This document shows, one piece after another, positions 34,282 through 41,262 of a DNA stretch of 41,262 nucleotides (the first letter of the stretch is position 1; the number at the start of each line of letters is the position of its first letter). Source of the DNA: DASUBN01 sp035465695 (GTDB lineage Bacteria; Pseudomonadota; Gammaproteobacteria; Natronospirales; REEB76); NCBI GenBank assembly GCA_035465695.1, contig DATIVR010000093.1, forward strand, positions 1-41,262, read 5' to 3'. A model generated the notes under the pieces. That model was not told the origin of the DNA. It saw only the letters and a program-made list of their open reading frames with translations, and did no database searches. Position numbers and translations under genes: made by a program.

Positions 34282-35450
34282 GCGCCCGCCTCCATGGGTT
34301 CGCTCTTCCACTTGCCGCTCTCGCGGGTCTCGCGATCCACGCGCAGCAGCAGCCCGATGGCGGCACAACTCACGATGAGACTGCTGCCGCCGTAGCTCAT
34401 GAGCGGCAGCGTCAGGCCCTTGGTGGGCAGCACCCCCATGTTCACGCCCATGTTGATGAAGGCCTGTAGGCCGATCCAGATGCCGATGCCGAAGGCGAGA
34501 TAGGCGCCGAAAAGCTGTTCGCGTCTTGCGGCGCGGCGTGCCAACAGGATCACGCGCCAGGTGAGCGCCAGGTACAGGACGATGAGGGCCACGGAGCCTA
34601 CGAGACCGAATTCCTCGGCGGTGACGGCGAACACGAAGTCGGTGTGGGCTTCCGGCAGATAGAAGAGCTTCTGCACGCTCTCTCCCAGTCCCACGCCGAA
34701 CAGCTGCCCTTGTCCGATGGCGATCAGGGAGTTGGTGAGTTGAAAACCGGTGTCGAAGGGATCCGACCAGGGGTTCATGAAGCCGGTGAGCCGCGCCAGC
34801 CGGTAGGGCGAGAGCAGCACCAGCGCCAGGGCCGCCAAGGCGGCGATGCCGGCGCAGAGGCCGAAATCCTTCAGCCGGGCCCCGCCCAGGAACAGCATGG
34901 CGAGCGCGGTGCAGGTGAGCACCAGGGTCGCGCCGAAGTCCGGCTCCAGCAGCAGCATCAGGCCTGCGCAGCCGATGAGCAGCATCGGCTTCACGAAACC
35001 CTTGAGACCGGATGCGAGCTCTTCGCCGCGGCGCACGATGTAACCGGCGAGATAGACGAAGATGAGCAGTCTCGCCACCTCGGACACCTGCAGATGGAAG
35101 GAGCCGAGCGCCACCCAGCGCATGCTGCCGTTGATGCGGCGGCCGATGCCCGGCACCAGCACCATCGCCAGCAGCGCGAAAGCCAGCATCAGGAGCAGAT
35201 AGCCGGAACGCTGCCACCAGGCCAGCGGCAGGCTGTACATCAGCACGCCACAACCGGTACCCACCACCAGGAACACCAGTTGGCGCGTCAGGAAGTAGAA
35301 CGGGCTGCCGGTGGTCTTGTCCGCCAGCGTGATGGACGCCGAGGCCACCATGATGAGGCCGACGGTCAGGATCAGGCCGGCCAGGAACAACAGCGGCATG
35401 TCCATGCCGCGGGCCTCCTGGTCGCCGGCGATGCGCCTGTTCTCAGCCAC
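34278..35450 (-). CDS. ftsW: Septal peptidoglycan polymerase FtsW
   Basis: FtsW is the SEDS-family glycan polymerase that works with FtsI at the septum. The 390-residue protein has ten hydrophobic helices. It starts with GTG at 35450, 5 bases inside the end of murD and preceded by GAGGAGG at ideal distance. SEDS motifs include NGSMRWVALGSFHLQVSEVARL, LEPDFGATLVLTCTALAMLFLGGA and the large loop with TGSVALIVLY-type sequence (EEFGLVGSVALIVLY), then NMGVNMGVLPTKGLTLPLMSYGGSSL near the C-terminus. The start gives a cytoplasmic tail MAENRRIAGDQEARGMDMP before helix 1. Confidence 0.97.
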   Translation of the reverse strand: MAENRRIAGDQEARGMDMPLLFLAGLILTVGLIMVASASITLADKTTGSPFYFLTRQLVFLVVGTGCGVLMYSLPLAWWQRSGYLLLMLAFALLAMVLVPGIGRRINGSMRWVALGSFHLQVSEVARLLIFVYLAGYIVRRGEELASGLKGFVKPMLLIGCAGLMLLLEPDFGATLVLTCTALAMLFLGGARLKDFGLCAGIAALAALALVLLSPYRLARLTGFMNPWSDPFDTGFQLTNSLIAIGQGQLFGVGLGESVQKLFYLPEAHTDFVFAVTAEEFGLVGSVALIVLYLALTWRVILLARRAARREQLFGAYLAFGIGIWIGLQAFINMGVNMGVLPTKGLTLPLMSYGGSSLIVSCAAIGLLLRVDRETRESGKWKSEPMEAGA

Positions 35451-36789
35451 CGGCCAGCCTCCTCACCGCCGCCGCGAAGGCGCGGCCGCGATGCTCGAAG
35501 TTGTCGAACATGTCCAGGCTGGAACAGGCCGGCGACAGCAACACCACATCGCCGGGCCTCGCCAGCCCCGCGGCCGCCTGCACCGCTGCCTCCATGTCCT
35601 TCACCCGCTTGACCGGCACGCGGCCCGCGATGGCGGCCTCGATCAACTGCGCGGCCTTGCCCAGGAGCACCACGCCACGGGCGCCCGCGAGCGCAGCCGC
35701 GAGCGGCGCGAAGTCCTGGCCTTTGCCATCACCGCCAGCGATCAATACCAGCGGTTGGGTGACGCCCTGTACCGCGGCCAAGGTCGCGCCGACGTTGGTG
35801 CCCTTGGAGTCGTCATACCAGGCCACGTCATCGATGCGGCTCACGAACTCCATGCGATGCGGCAGGCCGCGGAAACCTTCGACTGCGGCCAGCATGGCGG
35901 ACTGCGGCAGACCCGCTGCTTCTCCCAGCGCCAGCGCCGCCAGGGCGTTCGCGAGGTTATGGCGGCCCTTGAGTCGCATCACCGAGGCCGGCATGAGCTT
36001 TTCCCCGCCCTTGGCCAGCCACTCCTCGTTGCCCTTACCGAGCACGCCATAGTCGCCGGACTTGGGCGCATCGAGCCCGAAGCTCACGCGGCGCGTGACA
36101 TCGGCCGCCATGTCACGCACCCACGGGTCGTCGCGGTTCAACACCGCGGTGCGGCAGTGACGGAAGATCCGCGCCTTGGCGGCAGCGTATTCCCGCATGC
36201 CTGGGTAGCGATCCATGTGATCAGGCGAAAGGTTCAGCACCGTCGCCGCGACGCAAGGCAACGAGTCGGTGATCTCCAGCTGGAAACTGGAGAGCTCGAG
36301 CACGTAGAGATCCGGTTCATCCTTCTGCAGCAGGTCCAGGGCCGGGGTACCCAGGTTGCCGCCCACCCGCACGTCCTTGCCGGCATGTTCCGCCATCACG
36401 CCCACCAGGGTGGTGACGGTACTCTTGCCGTTGGCGCCGGTGATGCCGACGATGGGAGCGCGCGCATAGTGGGCGAAGAGCTCGATGTCGCCCAATATCG
36501 GGAGGCCCAGGGAGCGCGCCTTGCTCACGAACGGTGAACCGGCGGCGACGCCGGGCGACAACACCAGCCGGTCGGCGCGCTTCAGGGCGTCCTCGGAGAA
36601 ACCACCCAGGAACACGGCGGCGTCCGGCAGGAGCGCGCGCAGGTCGGCCAAGCCCGGCGGGCGTTCGCGGCTGTCGGTGATGGCGATCTCCTCACCGCGC
36701 GCCGCCAGGAACCGCGCGCACGACAGCCCGGTCTTGCCGAGTCCGACGATCAGCGTGCGGGTCCTGCGTTGTGCGGCTGGCAGTCCCAT
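35443..36789 (-). CDS. murD: UDP-N-acetylmuramoyl-L-alanine--D-glutamate ligase MurD
   Basis: MurD adds D-glutamate to UDP-MurNAc-L-Ala. The 448-residue product has the UDP-binding Rossmann loop LIVGLGKTGLSCARFL (13-28), LSPGV (77-81), the ATP loop GITGANGKSTVT (115-126), the conserved NLSPDHMDRY and the C-terminal ligase domain with WYDDSKGTNVGATLAAV and LLSPACSSLDMFDNFEHRG. The mraY stop and the murD ATG are directly adjacent (TAG-ATG), and its end overlaps ftsW by 8 bases. Confidence 0.98.
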   Translation of the reverse strand: MGLPAAQRRTRTLIVGLGKTGLSCARFLAARGEEIAITDSRERPPGLADLRALLPDAAVFLGGFSEDALKRADRLVLSPGVAAGSPFVSKARSLGLPILGDIELFAHYARAPIVGITGANGKSTVTTLVGVMAEHAGKDVRVGGNLGTPALDLLQKDEPDLYVLELSSFQLEITDSLPCVAATVLNLSPDHMDRYPGMREYAAAKARIFRHCRTAVLNRDDPWVRDMAADVTRRVSFGLDAPKSGDYGVLGKGNEEWLAKGGEKLMPASVMRLKGRHNLANALAALALGEAAGLPQSAMLAAVEGFRGLPHRMEFVSRIDDVAWYDDSKGTNVGATLAAVQGVTQPLVLIAGGDGKGQDFAPLAAALAGARGVVLLGKAAQLIEAAIAGRVPVKRVKDMEAAVQAAAGLARPGDVVLLSPACSSLDMFDNFEHRGRAFAAAVRRLAGG

Positions 36790-37872
36790 CTACCTCACCT
36801 TCAGGGTGGAGAGACCCACCAGCACCAGGATCACGGTGACGATCCAGAAACGCACGATCACGCGCGGTTCCGGCCAGCCCTTCAGTTCGAAATGGTGATG
36901 CAGCGGCGCCATGCGGAAGATCCGCTTGCCGGTGAGCTTGAAGGAGCCTACCTGCAGGATCACGGATACCGTCTCCATCACGAATACGCCGCCCATGATG
37001 AAGAGCACGATCTCCTGGCGCACGATCACGGCCAGGGTCCCGAGCGCGGCGCCCAGCGCCAATGCCCCCACGTCGCCCATGAACACCTGGGCGGGGTAGG
37101 CGTTGAACCAGAGGAACCCCAGACCGGCGCCTACCAGCGCGCCGCAGTAGACCACCACCTCGCCGGCGCCCGGCAGGTACGGGATGGCGAGGTAATGGGC
37201 GAAGTTCAGGTTGCCGGAGGCGTAGCCGAAGACGCCCAAGGCGCCACCCACCAGCACCGCCGGCATGATGGCGAGGCCATCCAGGCCATCGGTCAGGTTC
37301 ACGGCGTTGCTGGTGCCGACGATCACGAAATAAGTGATGACCACGAAGAAGGCGCCGAGCGGCAGCGCCACGGACTTGAAGAACGGCAGGATGTAGTCGA
37401 TCTCCGCCGCGTCATGGTGCGTCAGATAGAGCGCCAGCGCAGCACCCAGGCCGCACACCGATTGCCAGGAGTACTTGTGGAGGGCCGGAAGCCCCTTGGA
37501 GTTCTTCAGCACCAGCTTCAGGTAATCATCGGCGAAGCCGATGGCGCCGAAGCTCACGGTCACCGCCAGCAGGATCCACACGTAGCGGTTGTGCAGATCC
37601 CCCCACAGCAACGTGGAGACCATGATGGTGGCCAGGATCAACGTGCCGCCCATGGTGGGCGTGCCGGCCTTGGAGAGATGGGTCTGGGGACCGTCCGTGC
37701 GCACGCTCTGCCCCACCTTCACTACCGTGAGCCAACGGATCATCGCGGGTCCCAGCACGAAGCTGAGACTCAGCGCCGTCAGGATGCCCAGGATGGCCCG
37801 CAGCGTGAGGTAGGAGAACACGCGGAACACCGAGACGTAGTGACTGAGGTAGTCCGCGAGCAGCAGCAACAT
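36790..37872 (-). CDS. mraY: Phospho-MurNAc-pentapeptide transferase MraY
   Basis: MraY makes lipid I by transferring phospho-MurNAc-pentapeptide to undecaprenyl phosphate. The 360-residue protein has about ten transmembrane helices and the family signatures GQSVRTDGPQTHLSKAGTPTMGG (54-76), the Asp pair FADDYLK (D115, D116), NLTDGLDGLA and the histidine region RMAPLHHHFELKGW with PEPRVIVRFWI. Length and sequence are standard. It abuts murF upstream and murD downstream without any spacer. It draws on the same undecaprenyl-phosphate pool that the GT2 enzyme at 11819 would use. Confidence 0.98.
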   Translation of the reverse strand: MLLLLADYLSHYVSVFRVFSYLTLRAILGILTALSLSFVLGPAMIRWLTVVKVGQSVRTDGPQTHLSKAGTPTMGGTLILATIMVSTLLWGDLHNRYVWILLAVTVSFGAIGFADDYLKLVLKNSKGLPALHKYSWQSVCGLGAALALYLTHHDAAEIDYILPFFKSVALPLGAFFVVITYFVIVGTSNAVNLTDGLDGLAIMPAVLVGGALGVFGYASGNLNFAHYLAIPYLPGAGEVVVYCGALVGAGLGFLWFNAYPAQVFMGDVGALALGAALGTLAVIVRQEIVLFIMGGVFVMETVSVILQVGSFKLTGKRIFRMAPLHHHFELKGWPEPRVIVRFWIVTVILVLVGLSTLKVR

Positions 37873-39255
37873 CTAGTGGTCTCCGTTGGCGGACCTGGGC
37901 ACCGCAGTGGGGGAACGCAGGGCCTCGACCACCCGTTCCATGCGCATGGAACGGGAACCTTTCACCAGCAGCGTCACCTCCGCTGTGAGCTCGCCGCGCA
38001 GCACGCGCACCAGCGCATCCACGTCGGGGAACCAGCGGGCGCCGGCACCGAAGGCCTCCACGGTGTACTTACTCATGGGTCCGATCCCGTAGAGACGTTC
38101 GATGCCGAGGGCGCGCAGCTTGGCGCCCGTCTCGGCGTGCAGGCGCTCGGCGGAAGGACCGAGCTCACCCATGTCGCCGAGCGCCATCCAGGCGGGACTG
38201 CCGAGGCCTGCGGCGAACTCGGCCGCGGCGGCGACCGAGAGCGGATTGGCGTTGTAGGTGTCGTCGATGAGCCGCGCGCCGTTCCTGGCCTCGCCCATGA
38301 CCAGGCGACCGGTGGTCACCGGCGCCTCCGCGAGGCCGGCGCGTACTTCAGCGAGCGTGGCCCCGGCGGCCGTGGCGGCGGCCGCCGCGGCGAGCGCGTT
38401 GGCGACGTTGTGGTGGCCCGGCAGCGACACGTCCAGGTCCACCTCGCCCTGTGGCGATACCAGGCGGAACTGCCAGCTACCGCTCGCGGTCTGACGCAAC
38501 GACTCGGGCTGGGGATGGAAGTCTGCCGTGGGGCGGAAGCCGAAGCTGCGCTGGCTGCGTCTGCCGGCCATCTCGCGCCAGAGGCCTGCGTAAGCATCAT
38601 CGGCATTGATCACAGCCACGCCGTCGGCGGCGAGGTGCGTGTACATCGCGCCTTTTTCCCTGGCCACGCCGGCGATGTCCTTCAGGAATTCCAGATGCGC
38701 CGGGCCGGCGTTGGTGATGACGCCCACGGTGGGCGCCGCCAGCTCCGCCAGGTAACCGATCTCGCCGGGGTGATTGGTGCCCATCTCGATGACCGCATAG
38801 CGGCAGGAGGCATCGAGCTCCAGCAGCGTGAGCGGCATGCCGATGTCGTTGTTGAGGTTGCCGCGCGTGGCGAGGGTGGCACCGCTCATCTTCAGGATGC
38901 TGGCGATCATCTCCTTGAGCGTGGTCTTGCCGCTGGAGCCGGTGACCCCCACCAGCGGCAGCTTGAACTGCTTGCGCCAGCTGGACCCGTAGAGTCCCAG
39001 CGCCTTGCGGGTGTCCTGCACCAGCACCTGGGGCAGGTTGCCGGGGATCTGCCGCTGCACCAGCGCGCCGGCGGCGCCCAGTTTCTCGGCCATGGCCACG
39101 AACTCATGGCCGTCGAAGTTCTCGCCTTGGATGGCGATGAACAACTCGCCCTTGCCGAGCTTGCGGCTGTCCTGGTTGACGCGACCGAACTCGCGGTCGG
39201 CGCCGATGAGTTTGCCGCCGGTGGCGGCTGCCACGTCCGATAAGCGGCGGGTCAT
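37873..39255 (-). CDS. murF: UDP-N-acetylmuramoyl-tripeptide--D-alanyl-D-alanine ligase MurF
   Basis: MurF adds D-Ala-D-Ala to complete the UDP-MurNAc pentapeptide. The 460-residue product has the short N-terminal domain with DSRKLGKGELFIAIQGENFDGHEF, the ATP loop GVTGSSGKTTLKEM (103-116), the GNLNNDIGMPLTLL block (135-148), EMGTNHPGEI and the C-terminal LIDDTYNANPLSV. Since D-Ala-D-Ala is its substrate, a ddl gene must exist elsewhere in the genome. Its ATG overlaps the murE stop by 4 bases. Confidence 0.98.
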   Translation of the reverse strand: MTRRLSDVAAATGGKLIGADREFGRVNQDSRKLGKGELFIAIQGENFDGHEFVAMAEKLGAAGALVQRQIPGNLPQVLVQDTRKALGLYGSSWRKQFKLPLVGVTGSSGKTTLKEMIASILKMSGATLATRGNLNNDIGMPLTLLELDASCRYAVIEMGTNHPGEIGYLAELAAPTVGVITNAGPAHLEFLKDIAGVAREKGAMYTHLAADGVAVINADDAYAGLWREMAGRRSQRSFGFRPTADFHPQPESLRQTASGSWQFRLVSPQGEVDLDVSLPGHHNVANALAAAAAATAAGATLAEVRAGLAEAPVTTGRLVMGEARNGARLIDDTYNANPLSVAAAAEFAAGLGSPAWMALGDMGELGPSAERLHAETGAKLRALGIERLYGIGPMSKYTVEAFGAGARWFPDVDALVRVLRGELTAEVTLLVKGSRSMRMERVVEALRSPTAVPRSANGDH

Positions 39256-40769
39256 GTCACCACCTCGCCGGTGAGGTGCGCGGCAGTCTCGCGATCGCTG
39301 TAATGCAACTTGAGTTTGCCCACGACCTGCTCGGTCTCGTGGCCTTTGCCGGCCACCAACACCACGTCGCCAGGATGGGCTTCGCGCACTGCGCGCTCCA
39401 CCGCCTTGGCGCGGTCGCGCTCTACCGCGGCACGGGCATGATCACGGATGCCGGCCAGGATGTCGGCGACGATGACATCGCCGTCTTCGCCGCGGGGGTT
39501 GTCGTCGGTGACGACGACGCGGTCCGCCAGGCGCTCGGCGATGGCACCCATCTGCGGCCGCTTGCCGCGATCGCGTTCTCCGCCGCAGCCGAACACGCAC
39601 CATAACCGGCCGCGGGTATGGCCGCGGGCCGCCTGCAGCGCCTTCTCCAGCGCATCAGGGGTGTGGGCGTAGTCCACCACCACCAGCGGTTGCGTCCGGC
39701 CTCCGCCGAAACATTCCATGCGGCCCGGCACGGTGTGCGCCCGATCCAAGGCCCGCAGCGATTCCTCGAAGGTGAGACCGAAGGCCAGCAACACGCCCAG
39801 CACCGCCAGCAGGTTCTCGGCGTTGAAGCGCGCCAGGAGTCGCGATTCGACGCGACCTTGCCCGGCCTCACTGCTGACCTGGAAGCTCAGGCCGCCGCTG
39901 CCCAGCACCAGATCGCCGCCCTTCAGAGTCCATCCTCGCGGGCAGTCGCGATCCTCCAGGGTGTAACCGATGCACCTGACATTGCGCGGCAGGGATGCCG
40001 CCAACTCGCGGCCGACGGAATCATCCAGGTTGATGACGGCATGCTTCAAACCGGGATGCTCGAACAGCCGGCGTTTGGCCGCACCGTAGCTCGCCATGTC
40101 ACCGTGGTAGTCGAGATGATCGTGGGTGAGGTTGGTGAATACCGCGACTTCCACATGCACGCCGTCGATGCGGCCCTGGTCCAACGCATGGCTGGAAGCT
40201 TCCATGCTCACATGACCCAAGCCCTGGTCGCGGAAACGCGCCAACCATGCCTGTGTGCTCACGGCGTCCGGCGTGGTATGGGTGGGTGGCTGCAACTTGC
40301 CGTAGGCGCCGAAACCCACCGTCCCCAATACACCGCAAGGTCTGCCGTGCTCGCTCAGGGATTGGGCAGTGATGAGGCTCACGGAGGTCTTGCCATTGGT
40401 GCCGGTCACCGCCATCACCCGCTGTTGGGCGGTGGGATCGCCGTAGAAACGTGCCGCGATGGCCGAGGCCCGGCGACCGAGATCCGGCACTGCGAGTGCC
40501 GGGATCCCGATGAGCGAAGTGATATAGGACGAAGCGCCGTCCGGGTCGTAGAAGCACGCCACGGCGCCGCGGGCCCGCGCATCCGCCAGGTGCGCAAGGC
40601 CATGGTGATCCTGACCTTTGCAGGCCAGGAACAGGTAGCCGGGGCCGACACCCCGGCTGTCCAGCGCGAGACCGCGGATGGAGGTCTCCCCGCCCTGTTG
40701 CATTCCGTCCCCACCCGGGGCCAGTTCCGCCAGGCGCATGCCGGAGAGATCGCGCGCTTCGGCCATCAT
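39252..40769 (-). CDS. murE: UDP-MurNAc-tripeptide synthetase MurE (meso-DAP type)
   Basis: MurE adds the third residue of the stem peptide. The 505-residue protein has the UDP-site block LALDSRGVGPGYLFLACKG (34-52), the ATP loop VTGTNGKTSV (121-130), EASSHALDQGR, FTNLTHDHLDYHG and DYAHTPDALE. The specificity motif DNPR (423-426, TDDNPRGED) marks it as the meso-diaminopimelate enzyme, so the wall is of the Gram-negative mDAP type. The first ATG (40769) overlaps the ftsI stop as ATGA; a second ATG follows directly. Internal spacing and length are normal. Confidence 0.97.
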   Translation of the reverse strand: MMAEARDLSGMRLAELAPGGDGMQQGGETSIRGLALDSRGVGPGYLFLACKGQDHHGLAHLADARARGAVACFYDPDGASSYITSLIGIPALAVPDLGRRASAIAARFYGDPTAQQRVMAVTGTNGKTSVSLITAQSLSEHGRPCGVLGTVGFGAYGKLQPPTHTTPDAVSTQAWLARFRDQGLGHVSMEASSHALDQGRIDGVHVEVAVFTNLTHDHLDYHGDMASYGAAKRRLFEHPGLKHAVINLDDSVGRELAASLPRNVRCIGYTLEDRDCPRGWTLKGGDLVLGSGGLSFQVSSEAGQGRVESRLLARFNAENLLAVLGVLLAFGLTFEESLRALDRAHTVPGRMECFGGGRTQPLVVVDYAHTPDALEKALQAARGHTRGRLWCVFGCGGERDRGKRPQMGAIAERLADRVVVTDDNPRGEDGDVIVADILAGIRDHARAAVERDRAKAVERAVREAHPGDVVLVAGKGHETEQVVGKLKLHYSDRETAAHLTGEVVT

Positions 40770-41262
40770 GGCGAGGCCGCTCCGGTGTTCACCGCCAGCG
40801 CGTTTGCCGGCAGGCTCTGCAGGTCGTCCGGCGCCACGTCCAGCAGCCGCAGCGCGCCGCGCATCACCTGTGCGAACACCGGCGCCGAGACCTTGCCGCC
40901 CATGTAATCGCCGTGGGTAGGCTGGTTGATCACCACCACCGTGACGAGACGCGGATCGGTGGCCGGCGCCATGCCGGCGAACACCGAGATATATTTGTCC
41001 TTCGAGTAGCCGCCGTTCGTCGCCACGTGAGCGGTGCCGGTCTTGCCGGCGACGTGATAGCCGTCGATGTCGGCGAGCTTGCCGGTGCCTTCGCTGGACA
41101 CCACCGACTCCAGGATGCCGCGCAAGGTGCTGGAAAGCTGCGGCGAGATCACGGCCTGGGTCTCCGGCGTGCCCGCGAGGCGCACGAAAGTAGGTTGGGT
41201 GTGCACGCCGCCATCTGCGAGCGTGTCATAGGCATCCGCCAGTTGCAGCGCGGTGATGGACA
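40766..41262 (-). CDS. ftsI: Septal transpeptidase FtsI (PBP3), C-terminal part (partial)
   Basis: FtsI cross-links septal peptidoglycan. Only the last 164 codons or so are in the window; the gene continues past base 41262, so the 41206 start is internal (GTG, in frame with upstream SITALQLADAYDTLADGG). The third penicillin-binding motif KTGT is seen in YHVAGKTGTAHVA, followed by YISVFAGMAPATDPRLVTVVVINQPTHGDYMGG, the usual substrate-cleft strands. The SxxK and SxN motifs lie outside. It is the first visible gene of the dcw operon and overlaps murE by 4 bases. Confidence 0.95.
   Translation of the reverse strand, partial: SITALQLADAYDTLADGGVHTQPTFVRLAGTPETQAVISPQLSSTLRGILESVVSSEGTGKLADIDGYHVAGKTGTAHVATNGGYSKDKYISVFAGMAPATDPRLVTVVVINQPTHGDYMGGKVSAPVFAQVMRGALRLLDVAPDDLQSLPANALAVNTGAASP

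Noticed and set aside
34282..35253. Long N-terminal extension of murG
   Set aside because: This stretch is ftsW read in another frame. The MurG start MNRSPGFVIMAGGTGGH with its ATGA overlap is clear.
36769..39243. 824-codon open frame on the plus strand, antisense to mraY and murF
   Set aside because: It is the mirror of GC-rich third codon positions. The protein is rich in His, Gly, Arg and Gln without domain motifs, and lies fully over well-supported essential genes.

Overview
This window is a chromosomal core region of a high-GC gammaproteobacterium. Gene order and protein families point to the Xanthomonadales or a neighbouring order: bamD / nadE-sucD-sucC / pilS-pilR ... pilB-pilC-pilD-coaE-zapD-yacG, and the dcw cluster followed by lpxC, dciA, an M23 peptidase and secA. 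The genus cannot be settled from the sequence alone. There are no tRNA or rRNA genes, CRISPR arrays, transposases or integrases. Coding density is very high, and no gap exceeds about 220 bases.

Layout. (a) 1-3989: the 3' end of bamD and the minus-strand operon sucC-sucD-nadE, separated by a bidirectional terminator. (b) 4076-7784: type IV pilus regulation. The two-component pair pilS-pilR is followed by a complete sigma-54 promoter architecture (three helically phased PilR-type boxes, a consensus IHF site, a -24/-12 element), the major pilin pilA and a strong terminator. (c) 7804-16153: an enclave between pilA and pilB. It holds two tandem paralogous GT-C-like membrane proteins, a polyprenyl-phosphate-sugar synthase (GT2), a GT4 glycosyltransferase and, on the opposite strand, a Wzx-like flippase coupled to a GT9 glycosyltransferase. 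I read this as a candidate lipid-linked-sugar system for pilin or surface glycosylation. (d) 16275-21790: pilB-pilC-pilD-coaE-zapD-yacG. (e) 21769-25590, minus strand: a Nudix-ThiE fusion and secA. (f) 25756-27214: a divergent M23 peptidase and dciA. (g) 27259-41262, minus strand: the cell-wall and division cluster ftsI-murE-murF-mraY-murD-ftsW-murG-murC-ftsQ-ftsA-ftsZ-lpxC, with nearly every junction overlapping. murB and ddl are absent from their usual place.

How the genes work together. MurC-F, MraY and MurG make lipid II. FtsW and FtsI polymerise and cross-link it under the FtsZ-FtsA-FtsQ divisome, and ZapD helps bundle FtsZ. LpxC commits precursors to lipid A. The pil genes make, process and assemble the pilin; PilD removes its leader peptide. 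The undecaprenyl-phosphate pool used by MraY would also serve the proposed glycosylation enclave.

Most notable points: the enclave and its duplicated GT-C genes; a histone-like lysine-rich tail on SucD; the PilR/IHF/sigma-54 promoter; two copies of a REP-like palindrome; an lpxC promoter embedded in a terminator-like hairpin; and the murC-ftsQ fusion point.
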